The notes below the pieces were generated by a model. That model did not search any database and was not told where the DNA came from. It was given only the letters and a program-made list of their open reading frames with translations. Shown here in pieces: positions 1-7,493 of a DNA stretch of 64,000 nucleotides. The DNA is from Polaromonas sp. (lineage in GTDB: Bacteria; Pseudomonadota; Gammaproteobacteria; Burkholderiales; Burkholderiaceae_C). Position numbers and translations under genes: made by a program. Location: assembly GCA_013298945.1 (NCBI GenBank), contig JAAFJR010000001.1, positions 124,001-188,000 of the forward strand, in the 5' to 3' direction. Each line of letters begins with the position of its first letter. Within the stretch, counting starts at the first letter, position 1.

Positions 1-404
1 GCTTTGCTCCAAACCGGAAAGTTCATGCGCTGTAGCTCTGCGACATCGCGACAGCCACCGTCAATAATGAGGGCACGTGCGCCACGGGCTTGAAAACTGG
101 TGGCAAGTAAATCACCAAAAAATCCGTCCGTGTTGGGTGATGTGAGCGCTGCGACGACAATGTCGCCTGGTTGAATTTGCTCCGCTGCCACGTGCATCAT
201 CCAGTTGTCACCAGGATGCAGCAAAACAGTGACGGCCGTGCCCGACACCTTGGCACCCGCGTAAATGGGTCGCATGTAAGACTGCATCAAGCCGACGCGG
301 CCTTGTGCCTCATGCACAGTGGCAGAACCAAATTGCGCCAATTTGTCGGTGGCAACGCGATCAGCGCGAATGATGTTACGTTTGACGATTCCTAAAGTTG
401 TCAT
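1..404 (-). CDS. ligK: 4-carboxy-4-hydroxy-2-oxoadipate aldolase (LigK-type, RraA fold), 3' part cut by window edge
   Basis: The minus strand from the ATG at 404 is open to base 1 and gives at least 134 residues beginning [16 protein letters not shown]. It contains the RraA/HMG-aldolase features [28 protein letters not shown] and, near the edge, [16 protein letters not shown]. In the family this last stretch (G-G-x-R-D) binds substrate and the divalent metal. The enzyme cleaves 4-carboxy-4-hydroxy-2-oxoadipate to pyruvate and oxaloacetate, the last step of protocatechuate 4,5-cleavage. An AAGGAA ribosome binding site lies just upstream. It follows ligJ by 9 bases in the same operon, which supports the assignment. 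The C-terminus is outside the window. Other RraA-like proteins are possible in principle, but the LigJ neighbour makes this unlikely. Confidence 0.9.
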   Translation of the reverse strand, partial: MTTLGIVKRNIIRADRVATDKLAQFGSATVHEAQGRVGLMQSYMRPIYAGAKVSGTAVTVLLHPGDNWMMHVAAEQIQPGDIVVAALTSPNTDGFFGDLLATSFQARGARALIIDGGCRDVAELQRMNFPVWSK

Positions 405-413
405 GATTTTTCC

Positions 414-1460
414 TTATTGATTTTTAGCTTTGAGCGCAGCGTCCAAACGCGGGAACACGCGGCGTGCGTTGGCTTCGTAGATTTGGTAGCGGTCGGCGTC
501 GCTCAAAATTTTGGACGCTTCGATGTAGCGCTTGGTGTCGTCGTAGTAGTTGCCGGTTTCGGGGTCGATGCCGCGGACTGCGCCTATCATTTCAGAGGCA
601 AACAGCACGTTTTTGACCGGAATCACGGTGTTGAGCAGGTCGATGCCGGGCTGGTGATACACGCAGGTGTCAAAGTAGATGTTATTCAGCAAATGGTCTT
701 GCAACAGCGGTTTTTTCAGCTCTTGCGCCAAGCCACGGAAGCGCCCCCAGTGGTAGGGCACCGCGCCGCCGCCGTGCGGAATCAAAAAGCGCAGGGTGGG
801 GAATTCTTTGAACAAGTCACTGGTCAAGCACTGCATGAAGGCGGTGGTGTCGGCGTTCAAATAGTGCGCGCCTGTGGTGTGGAAGCAGGCATTGCAGCTG
901 GTGGAGACGTGAATCATCGCGGGGATGTCGTATTCGACCATCTTTTCGTAGATCGGGTACCAAGCTTTGTCGCTCAGTGGTGGTGATGTCCAGTGGCCGC
1001 CGCTCGGGTCTGGGTTCAGGTTGATGCCGACGTTGCCGTATTCTTTGACGCACTTTTCCAGCTCGGGTATGCAGGTGGCGGGGTCTGCACCCGGTGATTG
1101 CGGCAGCATGGCGGCGCCTATGAAGTTGTCAGGGAAGAGCTCCGCCACGCGGAAGCACAGCTCATTACAGATTGCCGCCCAGGTGGATGACACGTTGAAG
1201 TCGCCAATGTGGTGCGCCATAAAGCTGGCGCGGGGGCTGAAAATCGTCAAATCGCTGCCGCGTTCGCGCATGAGTTTGAGCTGGTTCAACTCAATCGACT
1301 CACGCAACTCGTCGTCGCTGATGACCAGTTCAGACACTTTGGGCATGCTGGCAGGGTCTTTGATGCCGGCGATTTGGCGATTGCGCCAGTTTTCCAGCGC
1401 CTTGGGCGCAGTGGTGTAGTGGCCGTGGCAGTCGATGATTAAAGGTTTTTGTTGGCTCAT
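414..1460 (-). CDS. ligJ: 4-oxalomesaconate hydratase (amidohydrolase, LigJ)
   Basis: This 348-residue protein has the amidohydrolase_2 layout: an N-terminal metal motif DCHGH (residues 10-14), then H184 in MIHVSTSCN, H229 in IPHGGG and a late acidic residue in ASEM (E290), where the family carries its metal and catalytic residues. It matches the LigJ type of 4-oxalomesaconate hydratase, which adds water to 4-oxalomesaconate in the cytoplasm to give 4-carboxy-4-hydroxy-2-oxoadipate. The product is the substrate of the aldolase encoded next. Together they form the lower end of protocatechuate 4,5-cleavage; the dioxygenase (LigAB) and lactonase genes would be expected beyond the left edge. Start ATG at 1460, full family length. 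A related decarboxylase of the same superfamily is the main alternative. Confidence 0.9.
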   Translation of the reverse strand: MSQQKPLIIDCHGHYTTAPKALENWRNRQIAGIKDPASMPKVSELVISDDELRESIELNQLKLMRERGSDLTIFSPRASFMAHHIGDFNVSSTWAAICNELCFRVAELFPDNFIGAAMLPQSPGADPATCIPELEKCVKEYGNVGINLNPDPSGGHWTSPPLSDKAWYPIYEKMVEYDIPAMIHVSTSCNACFHTTGAHYLNADTTAFMQCLTSDLFKEFPTLRFLIPHGGGAVPYHWGRFRGLAQELKKPLLQDHLLNNIYFDTCVYHQPGIDLLNTVIPVKNVLFASEMIGAVRGIDPETGNYYDDTKRYIEASKILSDADRYQIYEANARRVFPRLDAALKAKNQ

Positions 1461-1539
1461 GGGTTATTTAGGTTTAGATGTGAGTTAAATGTGAATTAAC
1501 TGTGATTGTTAAGAGGTAAAAAACGAGTAAATATCGCTT

Positions 1540-1585
1540 TAGCCGGCGTATTTATTTATTTGGTAGCTATTATATTTATAGTGAT
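1540..1585 (+). repeat. Interspersed repeat, copy 1 (intergenic)
   Basis: The bases carry TAGCCGGCGTATTTATTTAT followed by an AGCTATTATATTTATAG hairpin. It lies between the start of ligJ and the end of the ModA-like gene, both on the minus strand. AAGAGGTAAAAA about 30 bases upstream resembles the 5' extension of the copies near 4250 and 62840. Confidence 0.7.
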
Positions 1586-1598
1586 TTGCATGGTAAAT

Positions 1599-2294
1599 TT
1601 ATGAAAATAATTCCATGCCTTGCCGCAATTTTGCAGAATCAGCATCGGGTGAAGCCATGTAAGCCAGTAATTTTGCAGCATCTTCCTTCTTCGTTGAAGT
1701 GGTACAAACGCCCGCTGAAAACGTGGTGGTTATTTGAATCTCAGGCGGTAGTGGCCCGACGATGCGGATGCCGTCTAAATGGATCAATTCGCTCAGCTGC
1801 TGAAAACCCAGTTCAACCTCGCCTTTGGCAACAAGTGAGCCAACGGGCACGCCAGGAGGGGCTTGAACGATGCGGTTAGCGATGCTCTCAGCAATGCCCC
1901 AGCGCTCAAACAACTTGGCCAGCGCCACGCCGCTAGGGCCGGTGGAGTAGCTGACGGTTTTGGCCGCTAAAACGGCAGCTTTCACAGCGGCTTCAGAGGA
2001 GAGATCGGGTAATTCTGCCCCAGCTTTCACGGCAACAGCCACGCCAGAATTAACCAAATTAACCTTGCTGGTCGGGTCAACGTGACACGCAGCGATGAGT
2101 TTGTCTATCGCGTCTGACGCCAAAATCACCACGTCAAACACTTCACCGGTTTGCACCCGCTTGGCTGCGTCCACACCGCCTACGGATTCGATGGAGATGT
2201 CCGCATTTGCCAGCTTGGCGTAGTCCGCCACTAATTCCGCCAATAATTGACGGGTCGCCATTGAAGAAATGCCACGAATAACTTGGTTTGTCAT
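1599..2294 (-). CDS. ModA-like substrate-binding protein, no signal peptide
   Basis: The 231-residue product resembles the periplasmic molybdate-binding (ModA/extracellular solute-binding) fold: an N-terminal strand-helix with MATRQLLAELVADYAK, the turn EVFDVVILASDAIDKL, and the conserved middle GVAVAVKAGAE then TVSYSTGPSG. It begins MTNQVIRGISS with no hydrophobic leader, so by sequence it is cytoplasmic and probably a sensor or accessory protein, not a transporter receptor. It lies 138 bases upstream of ligJ on the same strand and divergent from the LysR gene, so a role in the protocatechuate region is likely but unproven. Substrate unknown. A start further upstream that would add a leader is not available before the intergenic palindromes. 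Confidence 0.7.
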   Translation of the reverse strand: MTNQVIRGISSMATRQLLAELVADYAKLANADISIESVGGVDAAKRVQTGEVFDVVILASDAIDKLIAACHVDPTSKVNLVNSGVAVAVKAGAELPDLSSEAAVKAAVLAAKTVSYSTGPSGVALAKLFERWGIAESIANRIVQAPPGVPVGSLVAKGEVELGFQQLSELIHLDGIRIVGPLPPEIQITTTFSAGVCTTSTKKEDAAKLLAYMASPDADSAKLRQGMELFS

Positions 2295-2315
2295 AGTTAA
2301 GATTGTGCTGTGAAA

Positions 2316-2348
2316 GGCTAGCTATGTGAAGCTCAGGCTACAGCTAGC
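2316..2348. promoter_or_regulatory. Inverted repeat in the divergent lig/LysR intergenic region
   Basis: GCTAGCT at 2317-2323 and AGCTAGC at 2342-2348 form an inverted repeat about 18 bases apart in the 115-base gap between the ModA-like gene and the LysR gene. It lies close to the ModA-like start, where an operator for that operon would be expected. Binding is inferred. Confidence 0.4.
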
Positions 2349-2379
2349 AGTTATACAAAAAATGAATATCCGAATTGAC

Positions 2380-2407
2380 GTTATTCTCAAGTTGACACTA
2401 GAATAAC
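2380..2407. promoter_or_regulatory. Candidate LysR operator, perfect 8-base arms
   Basis: GTTATTCT at 2380-2387 and AGAATAAC at 2400-2407 are exact inverse complements separated by 12 bases. The element ends two bases before the LysR ATG at 2410. The arm size and spacing suit a LysR dimer-pair site, and the place fits negative autoregulation. The exact protein bound is inferred. Confidence 0.5.
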
Positions 2408-2409
2408 CC

Positions 2410-3330
2410 ATGGAACTTGAACAAATCGAATACTTCGTGCGCGTCGCAGAACTGGGCAGTTTTACCCGTGCCTCCAGTGCGCTTGGCATTGCGCAACCTG
2501 CGCTGAGTCGCAAAATCCGGCAGCTTGAAGTGGAATTGCGGCAAAACCTGCTGGTGCGAAATGGCCGCGGCGCAACGACGACCGATGCAGGCAAGCTGCT
2601 ACTCGAACACGGGCGCGGCATTTTGCACCAAGTGCAGCGCTTGCGGGAAGAGCTGGGGCGCGTGCGTGGCTCACTGGCGGGGCGAGTGGCGATTGGCTTG
2701 CCACCCAGCATCGCCAAAGTGCTGACTGTGCCACTCACCCGCGAATTCCGCGCCAAACTGCCGCAAGCTGCGCTCTCTATCAGCGAGGGTTTGTCCGTTG
2801 CCATGCAAGACGCTATCATCAACGGCAAGCTAGACATTGCCCTGCTGTACGGCGCTGTGCCTACGCCGGGGCTTGAAATCACACACTTGTTAGATGAAGA
2901 GCTGTATTTGGTTCAACGGCAATCAGAGCGCCAAGCAGAACGACAATCACAAAAGACCCAGCCAGAAGCCGTCAATTTGAAGGACGTCGCTGCCTTGCCG
3001 CTCATCATCCCCACCCGCCCCAACGCAATCCGCATGTTGGTTGAGGCTGAAATTGCCAACATCAACTGCCGGCCCAACATCGTTCTAGAAATCGACGGCG
3101 TGCCCGCTATTTTGGACTTGGTGTTGGACGGCGCAGGCTGTGCTGTGTTGTCTAAAAACGCAGTCACCACCTCAGGCCAAGCCAGCTTGTTTTCTGTCAG
3201 CCCGATTGCAGGTTTGCACAGTAAATTGTCAGTAGCTGTCAGCTCGCAGCGCCCCGCCACGCTGACCCAGCAAGCCATGCTAGAGTTGATACAGCAACTG
3301 ACGCAGCAGCTCGTCAGTAAGACAATTTAG
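2410..3330 (+). CDS. LysR-family transcriptional regulator
   Basis: The 306-residue protein opens with the LysR winged helix-turn-helix: MELEQIEYFVRVAELGSF, then TRASSALGIAQPALSRKIRQ as the recognition region (residues about 18-40), followed by a linker helix and a type 2 periplasmic-binding-like effector domain (about 90-295). It is divergent from the ModA-like/ligJ/ligK operon, with two inverted repeats in the shared 115-base gap. By the usual arrangement of LysR genes it probably controls that operon, and perhaps aroE downstream, in response to a protocatechuate-pathway compound. The effector cannot be read from sequence. The insert between residues 172 and 190 is rich in Q, R and E (QRQSERQAERQSQKTQ) and looks like a flexible loop. 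Confidence 0.88.
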   Translation: MELEQIEYFVRVAELGSFTRASSALGIAQPALSRKIRQLEVELRQNLLVRNGRGATTTDAGKLLLEHGRGILHQVQRLREELGRVRGSLAGRVAIGLPPSIAKVLTVPLTREFRAKLPQAALSISEGLSVAMQDAIINGKLDIALLYGAVPTPGLEITHLLDEELYLVQRQSERQAERQSQKTQPEAVNLKDVAALPLIIPTRPNAIRMLVEAEIANINCRPNIVLEIDGVPAILDLVLDGAGCAVLSKNAVTTSGQASLFSVSPIAGLHSKLSVAVSSQRPATLTQQAMLELIQQLTQQLVSKTI

Positions 3331-3363
3331 AAAAATAATCAAAAAATTTATCACCAAAACAAA

Positions 3364-4242
3364 ATGAGCTCACATTCTCCCAATCACGCCCCGAACAAAC
3401 TCGCTGGCATCATGGGCTGGCCAGTCGCCCACTCGCGCTCACCAAGTATTCATAACTATTGGATCAAACAACACGGTTTGAACGGCGCTTATGTGTTGCT
3501 GCCTACCGACCCAGCCAACTTGAAAGACGCGCTCAAAGGCTTGTCTGCACTCGGTTTTGCAGGCTGCAATCTCACCATTCCGCACAAAGTCATGGCGTTG
3601 CCGTTGGTGGATCGTATCAACGACACCGCGCGACGCATGGGCGCGATCAACACCATCGTGGTCGAGGCGGATGGCACATTGAGCGGTTTCAACAACGACG
3701 GTTTTGGCTACATTCAAAGCTTGCTGGACGGAAAACCTGACTGGCAGGCCGATGCTGGACCGGTCTTGGTCATGGGCTCAGGCGGTGCGGCGCGTGCGGT
3801 GATTGTGAGTCTGGCTGAAAAAGGCGCCAAAGACATCCGCGTTTGCAACCGCACCGACAGCTCAGCAGCTGATCTAGCAGCCGAATTCGCTGCCGACTTC
3901 GCGCAAAACCTAGGCAGTAAAATTTCTGCCGTGCCATGGGCTCAGCGCCACGATGCGGTGGCTGATATCGCCTTGCTCGTCAACACCACCAGCCAAGGCA
4001 TGGGCAGTAACCCTGCGCTGGATTTGAATTTAGACAAACTGCCAGTGACGGCTTTGGTGTCAGACGTGGTTTACATTCCTTTAGAAACGCCACTGCTCCA
4101 AGCCGCCAAAGCCCGTGGCAACCCCACGGCTGGTGGCTTGGGCATGCTCTTGCACCAAGCCCGCCCCGCGTTCCAAAAATGGTTTGGCGTGCTGCCAGAG
4201 GTGACGCCAGAGTTGGTTAAACTGGTGGAAGCTACGTTTTAA
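3364..4242 (+). CDS. aroE: Shikimate 5-dehydrogenase (AroE family)
   Basis: This 292-residue protein has the AroE substrate domain with MGWPVAHSRSPSIHNYW (the S-x-S motif that binds the shikimate carboxylate), NLTIPHKV with the catalytic lysine, and GFNNDGFG. It then has an NADP-binding Rossmann half with VMGSGGAARAV and VCNRT, where the Arg after Asn is typical for NADP specificity. It interconverts 3-dehydroshikimate and shikimate. It starts 33 bases after the LysR gene on the same strand. Next to the lig genes it may serve shikimate or quinate catabolism through dehydroshikimate to protocatechuate instead of, or besides, aromatic biosynthesis; this is inferred. The stop codon sits at the left end of a long copy of the interspersed repeat. 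Confidence 0.88.
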   Translation: MSSHSPNHAPNKLAGIMGWPVAHSRSPSIHNYWIKQHGLNGAYVLLPTDPANLKDALKGLSALGFAGCNLTIPHKVMALPLVDRINDTARRMGAINTIVVEADGTLSGFNNDGFGYIQSLLDGKPDWQADAGPVLVMGSGGAARAVIVSLAEKGAKDIRVCNRTDSSAADLAAEFAADFAQNLGSKISAVPWAQRHDAVADIALLVNTTSQGMGSNPALDLNLDKLPVTALVSDVVYIPLETPLLQAAKARGNPTAGGLGMLLHQARPAFQKWFGVLPEVTPELVKLVEATF

Positions 4243-4318
4243 GCCATTTTAAGAGGTGAAAATGACTGTAGACGGCGTATTTGTTACCTAAGCAGCTATT
4301 AAATTTATAGTAAAAAAT
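4238..4318 (+). repeat. Interspersed repeat, long copy (about 80 bases)
   Basis: The copy includes the 5' extension TTTTAAGCCATTTTAAGAGG (4238-4257), the core TAGACGGCGTATTTGTTACC (4269-4288) and TAAGCAGCTATTAAATTTA with an ATAG arm. Its left end overlaps the aroE stop codon and its right end abuts the ATG of the next gene at 4320. It closely parallels the copy near 62821-62904, which has the same 5' extension. The next gene therefore has no visible ribosome binding site outside the repeat. Confidence 0.8.
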
Positions 4319-4319
4319 A

Positions 4320-5372
4320 ATGAAATTGAATAAAAATACAACCATCTCTTTAACCCAAAAAACTGCCCTTTTACGCCGCCAATTACTGGCAGGGTTTGCA
4401 GCATCTGCTGTGCTGCCAGCAAGTTTTGCGCTGTCGAAGAAAGCCACGTCTGCGGTTGTAGCTCCAGTGCCGGCTTGGCCAACAAAACCCGTCCGCATCA
4501 TCGTCGGCTTCCCCGCTGGCAGCTCGCCAGACATGTTGGCAAGGTTGTTGACCGAGCCGCTAGCCAAAGCATTCGGCCAGCCTTTCATCATTGAAAACAA
4601 ACCTGGCGCAGGCGGCAACATTGGCGTCGATTTGGTCGCCAAAGCGACGGACGAGCACACGCTGGGCGTCAATATCAACGGCCCGCTGACATCCGCCAAA
4701 CAGCTGTACAGCAAGCTGCCGTTTGACCCCGTGCGCGATTTGCGCCCCATTTCGCTCATCGCCAGCAGCCCGCTACTGCTCGTAGGCGCAGCCAGTTTGC
4801 CAGCGAACACTTTGCCTGAGCTGATGGTGTACGCCAAAGCGCAGGGCGATAAGCTGAATTACGGCTCGGTCGGCGCAGGCTCGGGCGCGCATTTGGCGAT
4901 GGAGTTGTTCAAATCGCAAAGCGGCATCACCCCCACGCACATTCCTTACCCAGGCTACGCGCAAGTCATCACCGCGATGATAGGCAAACAGGTCGATTTA
5001 GGTTTCATGGTACCGTCCGCCGCTGTTGCTCAGGCCAAAGCGGGGCGGGTGAAACTGTTCGCCGTCAGCACCAGCGCGCGTTCCACCCTCTTGCCAGAGT
5101 TGCCCACGGTGGCTGAAGGCGCAAGTTTGCCCAAGTTTGACGCAGCCGTCTGGAACGGCATTTTTGCCCAAGCGTCTATGCCCGAAGCTACGGCAAAACG
5201 CATCGCCGAAGAAGTCGCCAAAATCGTCCGCACCCCAGACATCCGTCAGCGTCTGTTTGACCAAGGCTGGCAAGCTTTGGGCACAGCCCCCGAGGGCTTG
5301 GCACTGCGCATGCAGGCGGATACGGCGTTGTGGGGTGGGGTGATTGCTAAGACGGGGACGAAGTTAGATTGA
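4320..5372 (+). CDS. Bug-family tripartite tricarboxylate transporter substrate-binding protein
   Basis: The 350-residue protein has an N-terminal leader with RRQLLAGFAASAVLPASFA (about residues 18-36), of Tat or Sec type, then the Bug (TctC) hallmarks: WPTKPVRIIVGFPAGSSPD, PFIIENKPGAGGNIG and, late, LPELPTVAEGA. Such periplasmic receptors bind small carboxylates and normally hand them to a TctA/TctB permease, but none is encoded nearby. The start at 4320 directly follows the interspersed repeat and lacks a clear Shine-Dalgarno sequence. An internal start is not obvious because the leader begins before residue 20. The ligand is unknown; a carboxylate linked to the neighbouring aromatic pathway is a guess. 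It is convergent with the next Bug gene, with stop codons 6 bases apart. Confidence 0.88.
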   Translation: MKLNKNTTISLTQKTALLRRQLLAGFAASAVLPASFALSKKATSAVVAPVPAWPTKPVRIIVGFPAGSSPDMLARLLTEPLAKAFGQPFIIENKPGAGGNIGVDLVAKATDEHTLGVNINGPLTSAKQLYSKLPFDPVRDLRPISLIASSPLLLVGAASLPANTLPELMVYAKAQGDKLNYGSVGAGSGAHLAMELFKSQSGITPTHIPYPGYAQVITAMIGKQVDLGFMVPSAAVAQAKAGRVKLFAVSTSARSTLLPELPTVAEGASLPKFDAAVWNGIFAQASMPEATAKRIAEEVAKIVRTPDIRQRLFDQGWQALGTAPEGLALRMQADTALWGGVIAKTGTKLD

Positions 5373-5378
5373 ATTTGA

Positions 5379-6365
5379 TCAACTCGGCTGAATATTCCCA
5401 GCCTTCACCACAGGCCGCCAGCGTTCGATTTCCTTGGCAATATGGCGGCCATAAGCTTCTGGTGTCGTTGGCACGGCTACTGCACCTTCGGATTGCAGGC
5501 GGGTTTTTAGTTCCGAGGAGCTGAGGGCTTGGTTGATCAATGTGTTGAGTCTGCGCACGATGTCTGGCGGCGTGCCAGCTGGTGCGACAACACCGTACCA
5601 CTGGTCTGCTTCAAAACCTGCGTAGCCAGCAGTTTCGGCAACGGTGGGAATTTCTGGCAAAGCTTCTAGACGCTTATTGCTTGACACTGCAATGGCTCGC
5701 AGCTGCCCAGACTTGATGAAGGGTAACAGAGCTGGTCCACCCGTGAAAATCAACTGGGTTTGCCCCGCAAGCAGGTCAGTCACCGCAGGAGCAGCACCTC
5801 GGTAAGGCACGTGGACGATAAAGGTTTGGCTTTGCAGTTTCAAATACTCTGTCGCTAAGTGCGCTGCGCTACCGTTGCCGCCTGTGCCATAGTTGTAGTG
5901 ACCGGGCTTGGATTTCAGCAGCGCAACCAATTCCTTCACGTTCTTGGCAGGTACTGAGGGGTGAACCACCAGCACGTTTGGCACATTGGCTACCCATGCT
6001 ACGGGTGCAAAATCTTTCACGGGGTTGTAAGCCAGTTTAGGGAAAATCAAGGGGTTGACAGCGAGTGTGCCGATGTGCCCCATCAGTAGTGTGTAACCAT
6101 CAGCTGGCGATTTCGCCACTTTGTCTGCGCCAATAGAGCCACCTGCGCCAGGAACGTTGTCTACCAACACGGATTGCCCCAGCGACTCACTGAGTTTTTG
6201 CGCAATAGCGCGACCCAAAATGTCCGTACTGCCACCGGGCGTGAAGGGAACAACGAGGCGGATAGGGCGATTGGGCCAGTTTTGTTGCGCTGACACTGTG
6301 CTGCTGAGGGACAGGACTGCGAGACTTGAAAAGAGTAAGTGATTAAAAAAGCGTTTTGAAATCAT
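5379..6365 (-). CDS. Bug-family tripartite tricarboxylate transporter substrate-binding protein
   Basis: The 328-residue protein starts MISKRFFNHLLFSSLAVLSL with a Sec signal peptide ending near VSAQ (residue 26). It then shows the Bug pattern: WPNRPIRLVVPFTPGGSTD, LVDNVPGAGGSIGADKVAKS, HVPYRGAAPAVTDLLAGQ and LPEIPTVAE. It is a periplasmic ligand receptor of the TctC type; the ligand is unknown. It lies 33 bases downstream of another Bug gene on the same strand, so the two are probably co-transcribed. No permease gene is near, consistent with Comamonadaceae genomes in which many orphan Bug receptors share a few TctAB permeases. Confidence 0.9.
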   Translation of the reverse strand: MISKRFFNHLLFSSLAVLSLSSTVSAQQNWPNRPIRLVVPFTPGGSTDILGRAIAQKLSESLGQSVLVDNVPGAGGSIGADKVAKSPADGYTLLMGHIGTLAVNPLIFPKLAYNPVKDFAPVAWVANVPNVLVVHPSVPAKNVKELVALLKSKPGHYNYGTGGNGSAAHLATEYLKLQSQTFIVHVPYRGAAPAVTDLLAGQTQLIFTGGPALLPFIKSGQLRAIAVSSNKRLEALPEIPTVAETAGYAGFEADQWYGVVAPAGTPPDIVRRLNTLINQALSSSELKTRLQSEGAVAVPTTPEAYGRHIAKEIERWRPVVKAGNIQPS

Positions 6366-6398
6366 TGTTTTCTTCGGTACGTTATGGACTCGTTACTT

Positions 6399-7388
6399 TT
6401 ATTGCTTAGGTATTTTTGCCCGTGCAATCACCTCACCCCAGCGTTTGATTTCAGCATTCAAGAGTTCACCCAAGACTTCTGGGCTGCTAGCGCCAGCTTC
6501 TACGCCCAAATCGGCCAAACGCTTTTTCACGTCCGGCGACGCTAGGGCTTTCTCTGCGGCATTATGCAGCTTTGCGACGATGTCTTTGGGGGTTTTGGCG
6601 GACACGGCAAGGGCGTTCCAAGAGGCGGCGTTCATGCTGGGCAGACCAGATTCGCGGGCTGTGGGCACATTAGGTAGGCTGGGCGCGCGTTTTAAGCCCA
6701 TGACGGCCAAGGCGTTGATAGCTTTGGCGTCGATTTGGGTTTTAACGGGTCCCAAAATCTCTACAGCTGCGTCGATTTGGCCGCCGCGCAAGGCCGTAAT
6801 CACGGCTGGTGTACCGTTGAAAGGCACTATTTGAACATCAATATTCGCAGTTGATTTGAAGAGTTCAGCAGCCAGGTTTTGTGTACTGCCAATGTTGATC
6901 GTACCTACATTGAGTTTGCCAGGGTTCGCTTTGGCAAAAGCCAGCAATTCAGCGATAGTTTTGTAGGGGGAATCGGCTTTTGTTACTAAAGCAATATCGA
7001 AAAACCCTAGTGTTGTGACCGGAGCAAAGTCTTTTGAAGTATCAAAAGGCATGATTTTGAAAAGGTTTTCTGAAACGGCCGTTGCATTAGACATCAGCAA
7101 CATGGTGCTGCCATCAGGTTCAGACTTGGCGACTATATCTCCCGCTGCAATGCCGCCTGCACCGGGTTTGTTTTCAATGACAACGGGTTGACCCAAAATT
7201 TCGGCCATTTTGGTGCCCACAGTGCGTGCTGTTAGGTCGGCAATGCCGCCTGCGCCGAAGGGGACGACGATTTTTAGGGGTTTGCTGGGGAAGGTAGTTG
7301 CAGTTTGGGCGTTTGCAGACGTTGATAAAGCTACTGCTGTGAGCAGAGCGCCAAAATATGAGAGCAGGGGAAGTAGGGGTTTGTTCAT
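6399..7388 (-). CDS. Bug-family tripartite tricarboxylate transporter substrate-binding protein
   Basis: The 329-residue protein begins MNKPLLPLLSYFGALLTAVA, a Sec signal peptide with likely cleavage after SANA (about residue 27). The mature part has FPSKPLKIVVPFGAGGIADL, VVIENKPGAGGIAAGDIVAK, VPFNGTPAVITALRGGQ and LPNVPTARE, the usual Bug ligand-pocket segments. It is first in a two-gene minus-strand unit with the Bug gene at 5379. The upstream gap to folE holds a seven-base-arm palindrome at 7422-7443, so the two divergent units may share control. The ligand is unknown. Confidence 0.9.
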   Translation of the reverse strand: MNKPLLPLLSYFGALLTAVALSTSANAQTATTFPSKPLKIVVPFGAGGIADLTARTVGTKMAEILGQPVVIENKPGAGGIAAGDIVAKSEPDGSTMLLMSNATAVSENLFKIMPFDTSKDFAPVTTLGFFDIALVTKADSPYKTIAELLAFAKANPGKLNVGTINIGSTQNLAAELFKSTANIDVQIVPFNGTPAVITALRGGQIDAAVEILGPVKTQIDAKAINALAVMGLKRAPSLPNVPTARESGLPSMNAASWNALAVSAKTPKDIVAKLHNAAEKALASPDVKKRLADLGVEAGASSPEVLGELLNAEIKRWGEVIARAKIPKQ

Positions 7389-7421
7389 GCTAAAAATTTT
7401 ATTTGGCTACGGACGTTCACG

Positions 7422-7443
7422 TCAATCGGGTTTACGCGATTGA
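7422..7443. promoter_or_regulatory. Palindrome upstream of folE/BLUF, candidate operator
   Basis: TCAATCG at 7422-7428 and CGATTGA at 7437-7443 are exact inverse complements with an 8-base spacer. The element lies in the 105-base divergent gap between a Bug gene and folE, about 50 bases upstream of the first folE ATG. Its position fits an operator for the folE-BLUF unit; the regulator is not encoded in the window. Confidence 0.4.
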
Positions 7444-7493
7444 AATATCCCGTATTCGACTAGCTGTTATGCAAACACTGGTAATATTCTAAA

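Noticed and set aside
1586-1879. Plus-strand ORF opposite the ModA-like gene
   Set aside because: It is the shadow of the minus-strand gene, with no ribosome binding site or recognisable domain.
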